Positions 24,274-37,164 of a stretch of DNA of 64,000 bases are shown in pieces; the first letter of the stretch is position 1; every line of letters begins with the position of its first letter. The DNA comes from Lampris incognitus. Taxonomy: Eukaryota; Chordata; Actinopteri; Lampriformes; Lampridae. Below the pieces are notes generated by a model. That model did not search any database. It was not told the origin of the DNA and saw only the letters and a list, made by a program, of their open reading frames with translations. The translations under genes were made by a program, and so were the position numbers. The DNA is taken from NCBI RefSeq assembly GCF_029633865.1, contig NC_079215.1, forward strand, positions 47,305,786 to 47,369,785. The letters are read 5' to 3'.

Positions 24274-27200
24274 TCATGCTGCCACCTCGGCGGTAGCGCT
24301 CTCGGCTTCAACAGGGGGAGGGACTTCTACCACTGCCGTACCGACACTCTCAGCTGCGGGGGCCTCTGCCGCTACGTCCTCCGTGCTGACTGCCTCCACG
24401 GTGACTACCTCCACAGCAGCAGGGCCAGCCTCAGTGGCGGCCTCCTCTGCAACAGGTGTGGGAGCTTCCTCAGAAACTGCTGGCTCGGCAGGGACTTCAG
24501 CAGTGGCTGCCTCTTCAGGTGATGGGGACGCTGCTTCCTCAGGAACGGCCTCGAGGACAGGTTCGGCAGCGGTCTCTGACACGGTCTCTGCCGCCGGGAT
24601 GGCTGCTTCGGGTTCTGCGATCAACTCAGGTGTGTCAGGCGCTGCCTCCTCCACTGGGGCAAGTTCAGCTGTAACGGCTATGGCCTCTGCAACGGGTGCC
24701 ACCTTGGCTGCTGATGAGAAAGACAAAGTGGGAAGAGAAACACAAACCATCTGAAAGGCCATTTCTCATCAAATTTTGGGATGCAACAAAAGGACATTGC
24801 AGTAACTTTAAATTGGTAGAAGAAGAAAAATAGTCAACAGGAAACAGAACGACTTTTCCTGGTGAAAGTTTGTATTGCTCCTCTGGCAGGTGCAACAGCC
24901 AGCCAGCCACTGCAAGTTTAGGTTTACTACCAATATTACCAGCAGGTCTCTCACCTTGCAGACTAATCAGGTACAGGTGGCAAGGGTTACACACAGTCAG
25001 ACAGCACTACTAATCCCCTCAATTACTTCAGTCGGCCTCATCTAAATCAGGCAGATCAGCGGAATGTCCCAAAATCTCAAGCCTGGCCACCACCTGACCT
25101 CCAACACTCCAGTTGAGCTAAAGCCAGTTGCTTTATAAAATCTGAAACAAGGATTTCAAATATCTCTACCCTGGATCCAAGTCAACCCCAAGGTAGTCAA
25201 TTGTGATCAAACTCGTGAAGCTTACGAAGCGCTGCAAACTAAAGCAGCTGGTTTCAAAAACAATTTTAGCAAAGAGCGGGATAATCCACGACTATTATGC
25301 TATCCTGGAGACAGAGGTGGGGTTGGCCCCTGGAGAGATGGCTTTTAAATTTTTTATTTTTATTTTTTGAATTTTCCCCCTTTTTCTCCTCAATTGTATC
25401 TGGCCAATTACCCCACTCTTCCAAGTCATCCTGGTCGCTGCTCCACTCCCCCCTGCCGATCCGGGGAGGGCTGCAGACTACCACATGCTTCCTCCGATAC
25501 ATGTGGCGTCGCCAGCTGCTTCTTTTCACCTGACAGTAAGGAGTTTCATCAGAGGGATGTAGCACATGGGAGGATCACAGTATTCCCCCCAGTTCCCCCT
25601 CCCTCCTGAACAGGCACCCCGGCCGACCAAAGGAGGCGCTAGTGCAGCGACCATGACACATACCCACATCCGGCTTCCCACCTGCAGACACGACCAATTG
25701 TGGACGCCCGACCAAGCCGGAGGTAACACGGGGATTCGAACTGGCGATCCCCGTGTTGGTAGGCAACAGAGACAGACTATTCTTTAACTCATATTACAAA
25801 ATGAATGTTAAAAGATGGAAGTTACAGGAAGTCAACAACTAGAACTGCCCCCCATTACACACTTTAGTTCCCAACACTGGGGTTTACTATTTGAAACCCT
25901 GCGTTGGGCGTCACAGGGAGCATGACCAGCAGCAGTTCTGGGCAGGAAGTTGGCAGTTCCCCATTGTAAATAGCGTCCCCTACAGATGGTGGCGTGCCTG
26001 TACAGCTACAGGAGTAATGCGGGTGGGGGGGGGCTCTAAGTGTAACAGTGGACAGAAATGGAGTCTACATGCTCCCAAAACACAGCTGTACGTTAACAAG
26101 ACCTTAGGACAGGGGTGCCCACTACGTCGATTGCGATCGACCAGTAGATCGCGAAGGCAGTGCTGGTAGATCTCCATGACATTCCAAAAAAACTTTTTTT
26201 TATTTCAAGACATTAGCCTATAATCTGTCCTCCATTTGGCATTTGCCTTTTGATTGACGTAAAGGACGGCCAGTCTGCTGTTGCCTAAAACCAAAGATTC
26301 TAGAGCGGAACCTAAAACTTTGTTACATTAGGTTACCATAACAACCAGAGCCCTTCTCGAATGTACCTTGAAGTTCACCTGCCCACAACGTGAGCTAACG
26401 CAGAACTGCATCGAGCTAGCTAGTTCAACTCTCTAAAAAAAAATTCTACTAAAAAGTGAAAAAACAAAAATGAGTGGGGGAGCCGAACCTAGCAAGAAAC
26501 AAAAAACGTACCATTTCCATGTGGAATGGGAGGAGCACTTTTTTTTCACCATGTCTTATTCCAAATGCGTTTGTCTCATCTGTCAGTCTAGCATTGCTAT
26601 CCCAAAGAAAGGAAATGTGGAGAGGCACTTTCGAACTGTTCATAAAAACTATGGCAATGACTTCCCTCCGAAAAGCGAGCTGAGAAAGAGAAAGGTGAGG
26701 GAACTAAAATCACAGTTAATCGCCCAGCAGTCATTTTTCACGCAGCCGAATTCAAAGGCAAAGGCAGCCACCGAAGCATCTTTACGGGTGAGTCACTCCA
26801 TCATTAAGCATAAGAAAGCCTTCCAAGATGGAGAGATGATGAAAGAGGCCTTCCTTGAGGCAGCAGATTCGTTGTTTCGGGACTTTAAAAACAAATCAGA
26901 AATAATATCTTCAAACAAAGCTCTCCAGTTATCAAGAAATTCTGTCACAAGGCGCTGTGAGGTGATGGGCGATGATTTGACACAGCAGCTTTGGAGGGAC
27001 ATCGTGGACTGCGAGTGTTTCTCACTACAATTGGACGAGTCTACGGACATAAGTGATACGGCCCAATTGTGCATTTTCATTCGCATGGTGTTTCAAGATA
27101 TGACCGCAAAAGAGGAGCTCTTAACAATACTAGCCATGAAGGAACACACGTGGGGAGAGGACATTTTCAGATCTTCAAAAACTTGGTGGATAAAATCCAG

Positions 27201-30200
27201 CTCCCAGTGTGTAAACTGGTGTCAATCACCACGGACGGTGCGCCTGCTATGGTGGGCCGCTCGAATGGATTTATTGCCAAGTGCAGGGAGGACGATGCTT
27301 TCCCGGACTTCCTTAATTACCATTGCATAATACACCAACAAGCATTATGCGCAAAAATGCTAAACATGAAAGAGATCATGGATGTGGCAACCAAACCCGC
27401 CTGTTCTATTCGAGCGAGGTCTCTTCAAAGACGGTTGTTTGGTACACATTTGGAAGAGGCTGACTGTAACTACTCTGGCCTCTTGCTACACACTGACGTG
27501 AGATGGCTTAGTAGAGGGAGATTCTTGCAGAGATTTCGAGAGCTCTGTCCAGAGATTAAGGAGTTTCTCCTTATCACTAAACATGCGGAACACAAGCAAC
27601 TTAATGACAATCAGTGGCTGCTAGACTTGGCGTTTTTAACTGATTTAACCAACATGTTGAACGAGCTTAACTTAGAGCTGCAAGGAAAAGACAAAAGCGT
27701 GGTAAACATGATCAGCTCAGTTAACGCTTTCAAACGGAAAATGCAACTTCTGTCCTCAAAGTTGCAGCGCTGTGATTTGGGAAACTTCCGAAACCTCGCA
27801 GCAGAGCTGGAGAAGCAAGGGAGGGCGTGTGCGCAGCTTGACAGTGCACGCTACACAGAGCAGATTGAAAATGTCCGGTCAGACTTTGACAAATCGTTTC
27901 AAGACTTTGCTTTGCTTGAGCCAATCGCTACATTTATGTGCTACCCATTTGGGGAAGATACAGAGGTGGATTCCCTCGCCTCAAAAATGGCAACACTGTT
28001 TCACCTGAACTCGTCTGCAGTGGAGGATGAGATGCTGACAGTACAGGCTGACATTCAGCTTAAGTCCAGGGCGCATGGAGAGTTTTGGAACTTACTTACA
28101 GAGGACAAGTACCCAAACATGAGGAAATGCACAACCTCCTTGATGGCATTATTCGGCTCTACTTATTTGTGTGAGTCAGCCTTTTCTCACATGAAGATTG
28201 TCAAGTCCAAATACCGTTCCACCATGACAGATGATCATTTGGAGGCCTGCTTGAGGCTGGCTACCAGCAGCTACTGTCCGAACTATGCAACCCTGTCTGA
28301 CTCCCTCCAGTGCAGGTCATCCTCAGAGTAGAGAGGTAGAGATCACAAATCTATTTACCACAGCTGTAAAGGTTCATGCAGTGATGCAATTTCAACATAG
28401 TGTAGTAGCAAATGCTTGGTATGATTATTGCCTGTGTAAGGTTCAATATAAATGCAAATCCATTGCAATACTGTATATGTAACACAACATGTATATAAAT
28501 ACACACACTGCATATAAATGTTCATATATATATGTAAAACATGTATTGAGTATTTTTATTATTATTTTTAATATGAGTAGATCATTTTGACCTGGTCATT
28601 TTAAAAGTAACTCACGAGTCAAAAAATTGTGGGCACCCCTGCCTTAGGAGAACCAGGGAAGTGGACAGGTCAAATTGGGATTCAGAAGTTCAAAAGAGGA
28701 GAAACAAATTGATTCAAAAAGACAGTGCATGTTTTCAGCCATTTATTAAAAAAGAAAAGAAAAAAAAACTACTTACCCGTCTCTGCATCTTCAGCATCTA
28801 GAAACAGAAATAAATTCCTTTAACTGCATGATTAAAAACGTTTTCTATTGTGTATTCTTTAATACAACCCATCTCTGGATCATGTTGCCCCTGGACATCC
28901 TCATAACTCTCATCTCAAGGCACCAGTAGAGATTTTACTTATTTGGAAAATGGAGTGCAGTCATTGTCCATCTTAAGGCCAGTAAATCCAAACCGTATTG
29001 GACACAGGTCTTTGGGTTGTGGTTTCTAAAATGGGCCGTAACAAGCCCAGACTACATGTACCAGCTGAACTTGTGAAGGTAGTGCCTTAAAAACGTATGA
29101 GCAACAGTTAACTAGCCTGAGCACAAAGCTTCCCCCTCTGGGCTTAGATGCCACCACAGATAAATGGTTTGCAGACATAAATTAAACTAGACAGGCCAGA
29201 TTAATCTATTGAGACTGGCCACTCAACCATGTTTGATATTTGGGTGACACAGCCAGATCCAAGTGAAACATTTGCCTCATCTGCAGATTTTCAGGTTTCT
29301 CCCCATTGCAGTTTAACAGGCTGTGGTAGGCCCGGGAGCTGAACGGGGTCTCTTAAGGCTGCAACATTCCTTCAGTCTGACAACTGGACTTCAGACCTTT
29401 TGAATTGCATTATTAATTTCTGGTTATTACAGAAATCTGGGCTGATAAATTGCACTGTGGGGGGGTCACACGAGACTGTATTTTAGATGCATTTGTGGTC
29501 AGGATTCTCACCCTTTGTGTCGGAGCCCATGTCAGCAAGTCTGTCGTTGTACCGCTCGCTGTCATCATTGACCGTCTTGTAAGCCTATGTGGGGCACGAA
29601 GGGGTGGGTAAGGACAAGCCACATTATAGTTTACAACACAGGAATGGGGGGGGGGGGTTCAAAATGGATAACTAAGAAATAAAAAAGGAGCAACTTTGGG
29701 TTCTGAATGGAATTTGGAAAATAGATAAGCAGAAATTAAATGTATTTAATTTGATTATAGTTAATAAATAAATAATAAAAAAGTAAAGAATAATTTAATT
29801 ATATTTAATTAATAATTAAATTCATTTAGAGTTAAACTGCATTCTGATTCATTGAAATAATGCTGTCATGCTTTCAGAGCAAACAAGTCTACCATGACCG
29901 TTCTGGTCCATACAAAGAAAGACTGCCTCACAGAAAGTACAATAGACCATCTATGCTCCTGTCCCCGTGTTGTGGGATCATGTCCAAATCATGACTGTAG
30001 TTACCATACACACAATTCTCCTCACATGATAACCGGTATCCATCTTATCCATAAAAAAAGGATCCAAAGCTGTGGGACACAAGCAACTGGTTGAGGCCAG
30101 ACTGGCACTGTCCTTCCCAGTGGACATACATAGTTTTGGCATTGAGGCAAATGAATAACACTTGATCTATGGTTGAACTGTTTCCTGAGATAATCACATC

Positions 30201-33200
30201 CTCGTCGATGAGTATTTGCAGACAAGGTTCAAATATATATGCACGTGTGGGCCGTATGACAACACATCCATTGCTGGAGTCTTGCTCCTGCTCATGTCTT
30301 TGTGTGCAGCCAGAAACCGCTTCATTTTTAAAACCATATAAGCAGACCACGAAAAGAAACAAGCTGCATTCACCTTCAGAGTCCTACTTGTCTTTATGAG
30401 ATGGACATTTTCAAATAAGGATGAAAAAAGGACCTCACCAAATGCATTCAGACAGCACAGACGGAGGAAGGAGATGCTGATAAAAGCCACAGAAATTCAA
30501 CATGCTGAAAAGTCAAGGTGCAGAAATGAAAAGTTGTGAGACTCACATAGACAATCGCGGCAGTGAGACCTCCTCCACACAGGACAAAGTATGTCATGTT
30601 GGTGGAGCCTCCAGGGATCCCGAAGGCCATGTGCCGTGCCGGTTGAGCTGGAGGAGAGACAGGAAGGGACAATAAGAGGAGGGGGGGGGGACGGGTTTAC
30701 TTTGTTGTTTGAGCTATAGAATTGGTTTTAAGCAGGAGGTGCCTCTATCAAAAAATGTGTTCCGTCATGAAAATCAATGAGAATGTTTTAGAAGAAAGCC
30801 TATGGTACATTTGATGCTTCTTCACAAGGTCAATCTCCCCTGGTCTTCTGGGATTGCTTTATTCAGGGGATTTAAAGCCCATGCAGAGTGATGCAGTCCC
30901 TCAGACACTTAATCTAGTTACACAAGACAACGTCACTCATTTGTTGCAGAGGGGATGTAAGATGTAAACAAGTTGCCAAAATAAACATTGGACTGTCCCA
31001 TCAATTGAGCCCCTGCAAACACACAAATATACTCAGACTTCCTGCTTAAATGAGGGGGGGGGGAGTGGGCTAAATATCTGCATCTAAATTATTCAGAACA
31101 TTTGTTGCACTCATGTCCACATCGGTTAAAATGCACTCGACTCACAAGCCCAGAACTGGATGAAGCAAAAATCAACACCATCTTGTCAAAACTAAATAAG
31201 AGCAATGGGATTTGAGGCCTGAGGCAGGGTCCATTAAGAGGCCATTGTTTGTTTTTTTTTTAGGTGGGCAGGCAGGCATGGCTAGCAGTGTCCTCATGCA
31301 GTTTGTATGCCCAGTACAAAGATTGCTTAGCGTTTAGAGGATTGTCAGTGGTGCATAGAGAGAAAGCCATAAATAAAGCCACCCTGCAACCAACTTCTTC
31401 GGCCTAATCTGTTAGATCATGCAAACAATAACATATTCCTGCATGCATATGCGTACACACACACACACACACACACATACAGGAGGTAGGCCGTTCAATT
31501 GACAGATGTAATTACATTTAAATAAGCTAGAACAGATAGCCTTGGGTTTATGTTTAAGCATCAGTTATTTGCATATATATACATAAAAAAATGCTTAACA
31601 AGAAATTTGTTTTCACAGTCCATTTGGAGATTAAGAAACAAAGTTATATTTCATTAGTAACAAAAAAAAGAAGAAAAAGCATGATGTGATGACATGGAAA
31701 AAAACCCCCAAACAAATACACTTGCTACAAGAATTATGTATAATGCAGTCGTTAAATGCAAGTGCTTTGGAGGGTTGTGTTATACTTCAGTGTATTTGTG
31801 GCCACATTTCCACCCCCAAACAAGCTGGTTAACCCAGTCAAGGAAACGAAAGAACAGAATGTACAACAGCGAAGCCTCCCTCCCCCTTCTGTCCATGTCA
31901 AAAAGGGAATCACATTTTAATGTGCACCTTTCCCAAAGGCAAATACCTCTCATCAAAATATCCAATAAACTGATCACATACTGCAATAAATTGATCACAT
32001 ATTGCATCACCAATAAGTCCCTCTCAGATTCTTTTCAAGTAGTAGTGGCATCAATTAGAATAGGATCAAAATTAGAAGAAAAAAAAAGTGGAGTGGGAAC
32101 AATGTTTGGTGAAGGTGAAGAACGACATCAGAGACGCTGGGGCATCCTTGAAGAACTACTCTAAACCGTCTATCTGGTCATTAATACCCATGACACAGCA
32201 GCACGCAGCCCGGACACAGCCGAGTACAGGTTATTTATAAGAGGTAATCGGTTAATCCTTTTTGGACAGGGTTAAAGCCTGTCAAAATTGGGACTAGCAC
32301 GGCAGGCAACCTAAAAACAAAAATAGTCAAGATGGCCACCCATATGTCCCTGATGCATGCAGACATGAGTGAGCATGTATGGTCACATGCCACTTGCCAA
32401 TTTGGGAGGAAAGAAAAAAAAAAGAAGAGATGTGATTTTGGTGGAAACAGTGAGGAGAATATCCAGAGTTAACACACAACCGGGTGGCTTGGCCCTGTGG
32501 CCCCAAGGGCTTTGTTGGTGTGTGTTGTTGTTGTATGTTTGTTATGCAACGCAAGGGCAGACTGTCTGCTCCCTGACATGCACGTCAGGACTCACATCCC
32601 CATTAACACACGGGCCAAACGCAAACTCATAATCTCTCAGCAAGCACTCGCCCTCTTACACATGCACACAGACAAAAGCGTGGCATAACACCTAGGAAGT
32701 CTCTTTCCACTATTGTGATCTACAATATCTAGGGCCTACAAATAATGATAAATAAAAAAAGCTTTTCCAGGTCAAACATTTCAACCAAGCGGTCCTACCG
32801 AGTGTTACTGCGCATGCGCGTGCAGAACGCAGTAAACCCCTTTATGACAAAGGTCAACCGTTGTCTTGCAAATCAAGATGTCCGGAGCCAAACTTCACAG
32901 CAACCACCCTCTATAGTGGCTGCAGTAGGATTTGTAGTCGGAAATAAAGGCGACAAAAAAGGGGTCGAGTCCCCATCCCCCCCCCCCATCCAGGTCGAAT
33001 CCCTCGTGCAGTGAGGCGTGAGGAGATCCAGCAGCACAGGATGATACGAGCAGGAACGCGTGAAAAGAGAAAGCGACCTACAAATAACAGTGATAAAGCC
33101 ACAAATCCCCCAGAGCCAACATGCAATCTCTCCACGGAGCACTCTGAAACGCAGCTGGGCTACACAGATTCAGCTCAGGGGTTCAGTACATTTTGAAATA

Positions 33201-33921
33201 ATACTTTAGAACTGCACGTTTTTGTTTTAAGCTTAGAGGGCCTAATGCAAATTTAAGACGATCTGCAATCAAACGATGCTGAGATTTTCATCGCTCGACT
33301 CACCCCTTTATGCACCGGTCAAAAACAGCCATATGGCATTTCTAATGGACACAATGTAGTGGTGAATAGAACCAAGGCCCACTTTCCCCACTGCCATAGG
33401 CTTTCCCATTACAAAATGTGCAGTACTGCGTGTTCCCTAGGTAGGACACACCTCCCTCAAACTTTATGTGGTGTGTCAATGCGCTTCAACAAGCTGCTAA
33501 ACTAAGGCCAATTTATCATCTTTTTTTTCTTTCTTTCTTCCTCCCCACGGGCAGATCCATTCAAAACTTACGTTTTCACTCAATATTTCACACAAATCCG
33601 TTTTCATTGTCCAAACCCTGGGAGTCATTTTAACAATCTGAAATAGCTCCGTCAAATTCAAAATTCAGCCAATTCACCGACTCTGCTAAAAACAGCTTCC
33701 ATTAATGAGCGCCACCGTGTCACCTGCGCAACATCAATCAGATTGTTGGAGTCTAATTGCCGTTGCACGGGTTCAGCAGCAGCGGTTTAGGCTATGCACT
33801 TAAGTAAAACGTCGAAAAGTCGGCTGAGAAGACGACAGTTTAACTCACCATTCCTGAACGATGGTTTGATTGCCCTTCGTGTCAGGGGCCCAAGTTTCAG
33901 CCATGCCCGTCTGCAGAACAT
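24274..33921 (-). CDS. mgarp: MGARP-like mitochondrial glutamate-rich protein (five exons)
   Basis: Exons on the minus strand: 33921-33849, 30647-30547, 29584-29512, 28797-28777, 24710-24274; every junction has GT/AG sites and compatible phase, giving 234 residues (human about 240). It begins MFCRRAWLKLGPLTRRAIK, a basic, amphipathic presequence-like start. Residues about 32-57 (FGIPGGSTNMTYFVLCGGG, then LTAAIVYAYKTV) form the single membrane segment and match the FPGSSGSN...YYAYKTV block of human MGARP. The rest is Ala/Glu/Pro-rich and acidic. In mammals MGARP (HUMMR/OSAP) is an integral mitochondrial protein induced by hypoxia that works with Miro in mitochondrial transport. The gene lies between elf2 and rab33b, as I recall for human. 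A hAT element and a SINE sit in intron 4. An alternative acidic 3' end is annotated at 16214-17985. Confidence 0.85.
25365..25765 (-). mobile_element. tRNA-derived SINE (family 1), inverted, 5'-truncated
   Basis: The minus strand shows the family body and B-box word GTTCGAATCCC-like, but the head stops at TTGGTAGGCAAC without the usual A-box part. Lies in mgarp intron 4. No clear target duplication was found. Confidence 0.75.
26110..28641 (+). mobile_element. hAT transposon, 2532 bp, with perfect 8-bp target duplication
   Basis: Terminal words CAGGGGTGCCCACTACGTC and GTGGGCACCCCTG are inverted repeats. CCTTAGGA flanks exactly at 26102-26109 and 28642-28649. The interior carries a nearly complete transposase. 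The perfect duplication and single frame problem suggest recent arrival. It lies in intron 4 of mgarp, in the opposite orientation to the gene. Confidence 0.92.
26470..28331 (+). CDS. hAT-family transposase (GTF2IRD2/ZBED5-like), one apparent frameshift
   Basis: Two overlapping frames: 26470 to about 27165, and from about 27150 to 28331, together about 620 residues. The N-terminus has a BED-type zinc finger (CLICQSSIAIPKKGNVERHF, Cys-X2-Cys then His-X4-His). The core shows the LDESTDISDTAQL block with the first acidic residue of the RNase H-like fold, ITTDGAPAMVG with the second, and HCIIHQQAL. The C-terminus has the hAT dimerisation region MALFGSTYLCESAFSHMK. The reading frame changes between GEDIFRS and FKNLVDK, about 27160, consistent with one lost or gained base. 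Such proteins bind the inverted ends and cut and paste the element. If the shift is real, this copy makes no full protein. Confidence 0.85.
30700..33848 (-). other. mgarp intron 1, no exon recognised
   Basis: Holds a CA run at 31454-31477 and several A/T-rich stretches. The frame near 31694-32164 and those near 32900-33190 show no recognisable domain. Confidence 0.45.
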
Positions 33922-34059
33922 GTTTGCTCGGCCGGTTATTATGTTTATTTATTTATTTTATCCACCAGATGACTGAAGAGGAGCGTGCGGCGCAGCGGTT
34001 GATAAAGGCAGGCTGAGACGGAGCCCCGCCCCCTCTGCTAAACTAGCAGCCTGCGTCAC

Positions 34060-34116
34060 CTCAACACAACGCAACGCAACTCAACACAACACAACGCAAC
34101 GCAACGCAACGCAACG
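34060..34116. repeat. (CAACG)n / (CAACA)n pentanucleotide microsatellite
   Basis: About eleven CAACN pentamers directly upstream of mgarp exon 1 (minus-strand gene, start at 33921), hence in or near its promoter. Confidence 0.9.
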
Positions 34117-34277
34117 CACGCAAACACGCATGCGCAGGGCCAAAAAAGACTCATGGTCGTTAGGTAGGCCACTCGAAAGGAGTTTACGCAACCTAATGCA
34201 GAAAAGCCCAGGTCGCGTGCATCAAGACTCAACGTAAACGAGGATCCATCCTTACAAAACGCAGCATGAGGACGTGT

Positions 34278-35042
34278 TAATACCAGTAGATTGATCTTAA
34301 AGAGGTTAGTAGGCATTTGGCAGGTTCATGATCCTGTTTTGCACCCAGCCTGTTGTTGTGTCTCTCTGGATAAGAGGTACAAGTGGGCAGTTTTAGGCAG
34401 GCCGCTGGACCTTAGAGCTGAAATTTACCTCAGCGAAGTCTCACTTTGTCGGCCTACAAGGTCTGTTGTATGGCAGGCCATTTTAAATGTCGATCTCTTT
34501 ATGGATAAAGTCACTTTTCACTAGTTGAAATATCAATTTCTGAAACCTGAAATTGGAAGTACAACTAGTTATAATTCACCGTTGACTAGTTAAAATGCCA
34601 GTTACTGATTGATTTTGATATCAGGAATTACATTCCAAATTCAAACCCCAAAATAGATTTGGGGTATCAGCAACAGGCATCTTATATGTCTAAGCAAATC
34701 AGATTTAATTTCTGATCGCAACAATTAAAGTCGGTATTCTAACAAGTTAAAACATATTTGATGTCCAAAAATTAGGGTTTTGTCATTAAAACTGATATTA
34801 TCAAAGGATATTTTAACTAGTCAAAATTGCCTTTGTGAATGTCAAAATATAGAGATTAAAGCTTAACTTGCTTGCCATACAACAGCAGACCTGTAGGCTG
34901 ACAGTGTGAGTCTTTGCTAAGGTAAATATTAGTACAAGTCCTTTACTGTAATAGCCCGCCTGTAGACCTATGTCTTATTGAAAGAGATGCGAAAACAGGA
35001 TCATTAACCTACTACTAACCTTCTGGAGATCAGTCTACTATT
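34278..35042. mobile_element. Foldback element with long inverted arms
   Basis: The left arm (about 34278-34485) and the right arm (about 34865-35042) are imperfect reverse complements over about 180 bp: GGTTAGTAGG, ATGATCCTGTTTT, GGTCTGTTGTATGGCA on the left and their complements on the right. The 380-bp centre repeats smaller inverted words around ACTAGTTAAAA / TTTTAACTAGT. No coding capacity. It resembles foldback or MITE-type DNA elements; superfamily unknown. Confidence 0.7.
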
Positions 35043-35554
35043 ATCTCATCTTACATTTTGTAAGGATTGAGCCTCCATCGGAGCCAGGCTTGCTACCTAC
35101 TGAGAAGCTTTGCTGCATGCGACCTGTGTATTTCTAAAATATTAGTCTGTGTAAACCTGAAGGGTAGCCTACCTAAGGGTGATGGGTCACTGTGGCTGGG
35201 ATAAATGGGTCATTGGCTGGGATAAAAACTCTGTATAGACCCCCTCTGAGGAGGAAGGAGCACCCAACCTTCACATTGTTTCAGGTGGATTACTCTGTCA
35301 TTACTGTAAGTTACTTGGAAAGGTAGCAAACAGAAGTTGCATAATGCCCTGTAATTGGGTGCTATTGTGGGCCTACAGTTACATGCTGTGTCTCAGACCC
35401 AAGCAGAGATGTCCAAAGCGTATTGGTGACAGAGACAGAAAGGGAGACGAATACAGTAAAGACAAGTATAGCGGTAGGATATTGATGAGCATATACATAC
35501 AAATATAAGGGGCTGACATTAGGGTGCACAGTTGCTGGTTGATTACAGTTAAGC

Positions 35555-36509
35555 TTAATGATTCGGCATGGTGACGAGTCTGCATATAGACGGGAGGTTG
35601 ATCAGCTGGCCCTCTGGTGCGGCCATAACAACCTGGAGCTGAACACACTCAAAACAGTGGAGATGACTGCACTTCAGGAGGAGTCCCCCGACACGGCCCC
35701 CCTCCCCACCATACTCAACAGCACAGTGTCTCGGGTGAAAACCTACAGATTTCTGGGTTCCCCAATCTCCCAGGACCTAAGGTGGGCATCCAACATCGAC
35801 ACAATCATCAAAAAAGCCCAGCAGAGGATGTATTTTCTCCACCAGCTCAAGAAATTCAACATGCCTTAGAAACTGCTGATTCAGTTCTCCACTACAATAA
35901 TCCAGTCTGTCCTCTGCACGTCCATCACTGTCTGGTTTGGTTCGGCCATCAAACAGGACAGGGACAGACTACAACGGACAGTTAGGTCTGCAGAGAAAAT
36001 CATTGGTGCCAACCTGCCCTCCATTCAGGACTACTACACCTCCAGAGTCAAGAAACAGGCAGGCAACATCACTGCCGACCGAATCACACCCTGGTCACAA
36101 CCTGTTCCAACTCCTCCCCTCGTGGAGGCGCTACAGAGCACTGTGCGCCAAAACAACCAGACATAAAAACAGTTTCACAACCATTTTGTTTATACAATGC
36201 TGTACTGTACATTGTACGTATACTGGTACGCTCTGTCATGTCCATCTATGTCAGGCATGTAAGTAAGTAACCTGCTAACATCCACTCAGCATCTCTGATA
36301 TATTCTCTGCACCATTGCACTTCATCATTTATCACTTTATCATCTCTTATTTTGCCTCTATAAAGTCAATCCTTGTGTATATATCTGAATATTGTTGTGT
36401 TGTAGTGTTGTTAGTCTATGTTAAGTACACCGAAAGAGCCACGAAAGCGGACTCAAATTCCATTTATATGCAAACCTAAATGACCAATAAACATGATTCT
36501 GATTCTGGT
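35555..36509 (+). mobile_element. LINE 3' fragment (reverse-transcriptase C-terminus), ATTCTG tail
   Basis: Frame 35558-35869 reads AYRREVDQLALWCGHNNLEL, KTYRFLGSPISQDLRWASNI, AQQRMYFLHQLKKFNMP, then continues in other frames (LCTSITVWFG; SAEKIIGANLPS; LLPSWRRYRALCAKTTRHKN). This is the palm-to-thumb and C-terminal part of a fish LINE protein. It is 5'-truncated and ends in ATAAACATGATTCTGATTCTGG. Clade not resolved. Confidence 0.75.
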
Positions 36510-37052
36510 AGCCTCTGTCATGAATGCAAATGGCTGACGCTGAAGGTGGAGTCACACAGAGCGATGATTGACAGGAAGCCCAAGCCATGGAAAGAGATTC
36601 ACTTTGCTTCACTGAAACGTGCGGTGAGGGAATAAGTTTTTCTCCAGCGCCCTCTCGTGGTAGTAGAGCATGGGGACGCTGATGGGCCACCGAAGAGACG
36701 TCCTAACTCACTGTTTTACAACTATGAGCCATGAAGGTCTGTGTTTATGGAGGTTTTAATTCCAACCCAACACTGCACCAACCAGCTCATTTCACTGATC
36801 AGTCCTCCATTGTCTGGTTGAAGGGTGTAGTTTTGGGTGGGAAAGAAACTCAGCTCAACAGGTGACTCTCCAGGGCAGGGCAGAGTTGAATAACACTGAC
36901 GTTTGATTGACAATAATCAAACCTCTAAAGCAGTGGTTCTCAGTCAGGTCCTCAGGTACCACCAGTGCTGTTGGCTTTCTATCATGATAACTGGAACGGA
37001 AGAATGTAATGGCCCACCAGGTAGAATAGAAAAGCAGAAGTACTATATTTTC

Positions 37053-37106
37053 ATCTGCCAATGAAAAGTCTTACAAAAGTATTTGTAAGACTTTTCATTG
37101 GCAGAT
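37053..37106. repeat. Perfect 25-bp inverted repeat with 4-nt loop
   Basis: The arm 37053-37077 (ATCTGCCAATGAAAAGTC...) is exactly repeated inverted at 37082-37106 around AGTA. It could be a tiny MITE, a terminal hairpin or a stem in an RNA. Confidence 0.9.
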
Positions 37107-37164
37107 ACCCAAAACTATGTAGAAGCAAATTGTAAGGGTTGCAACGGTAATGACCTCGGTTGCT

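Noticed and set aside
24184-24754. Plus-strand frames opposite mgarp exon 5
   Set aside because: Shadows of the Ala/Glu-rich coding exon on the minus strand.
31694-32164. 156-codon plus-strand frame in mgarp intron 1
   Set aside because: Low-complexity ends, no domain, and no splice signals; considered chance.
33794-33976. Plus-strand 60-codon frame
   Set aside because: Shadow of mgarp exon 1 on the minus strand.
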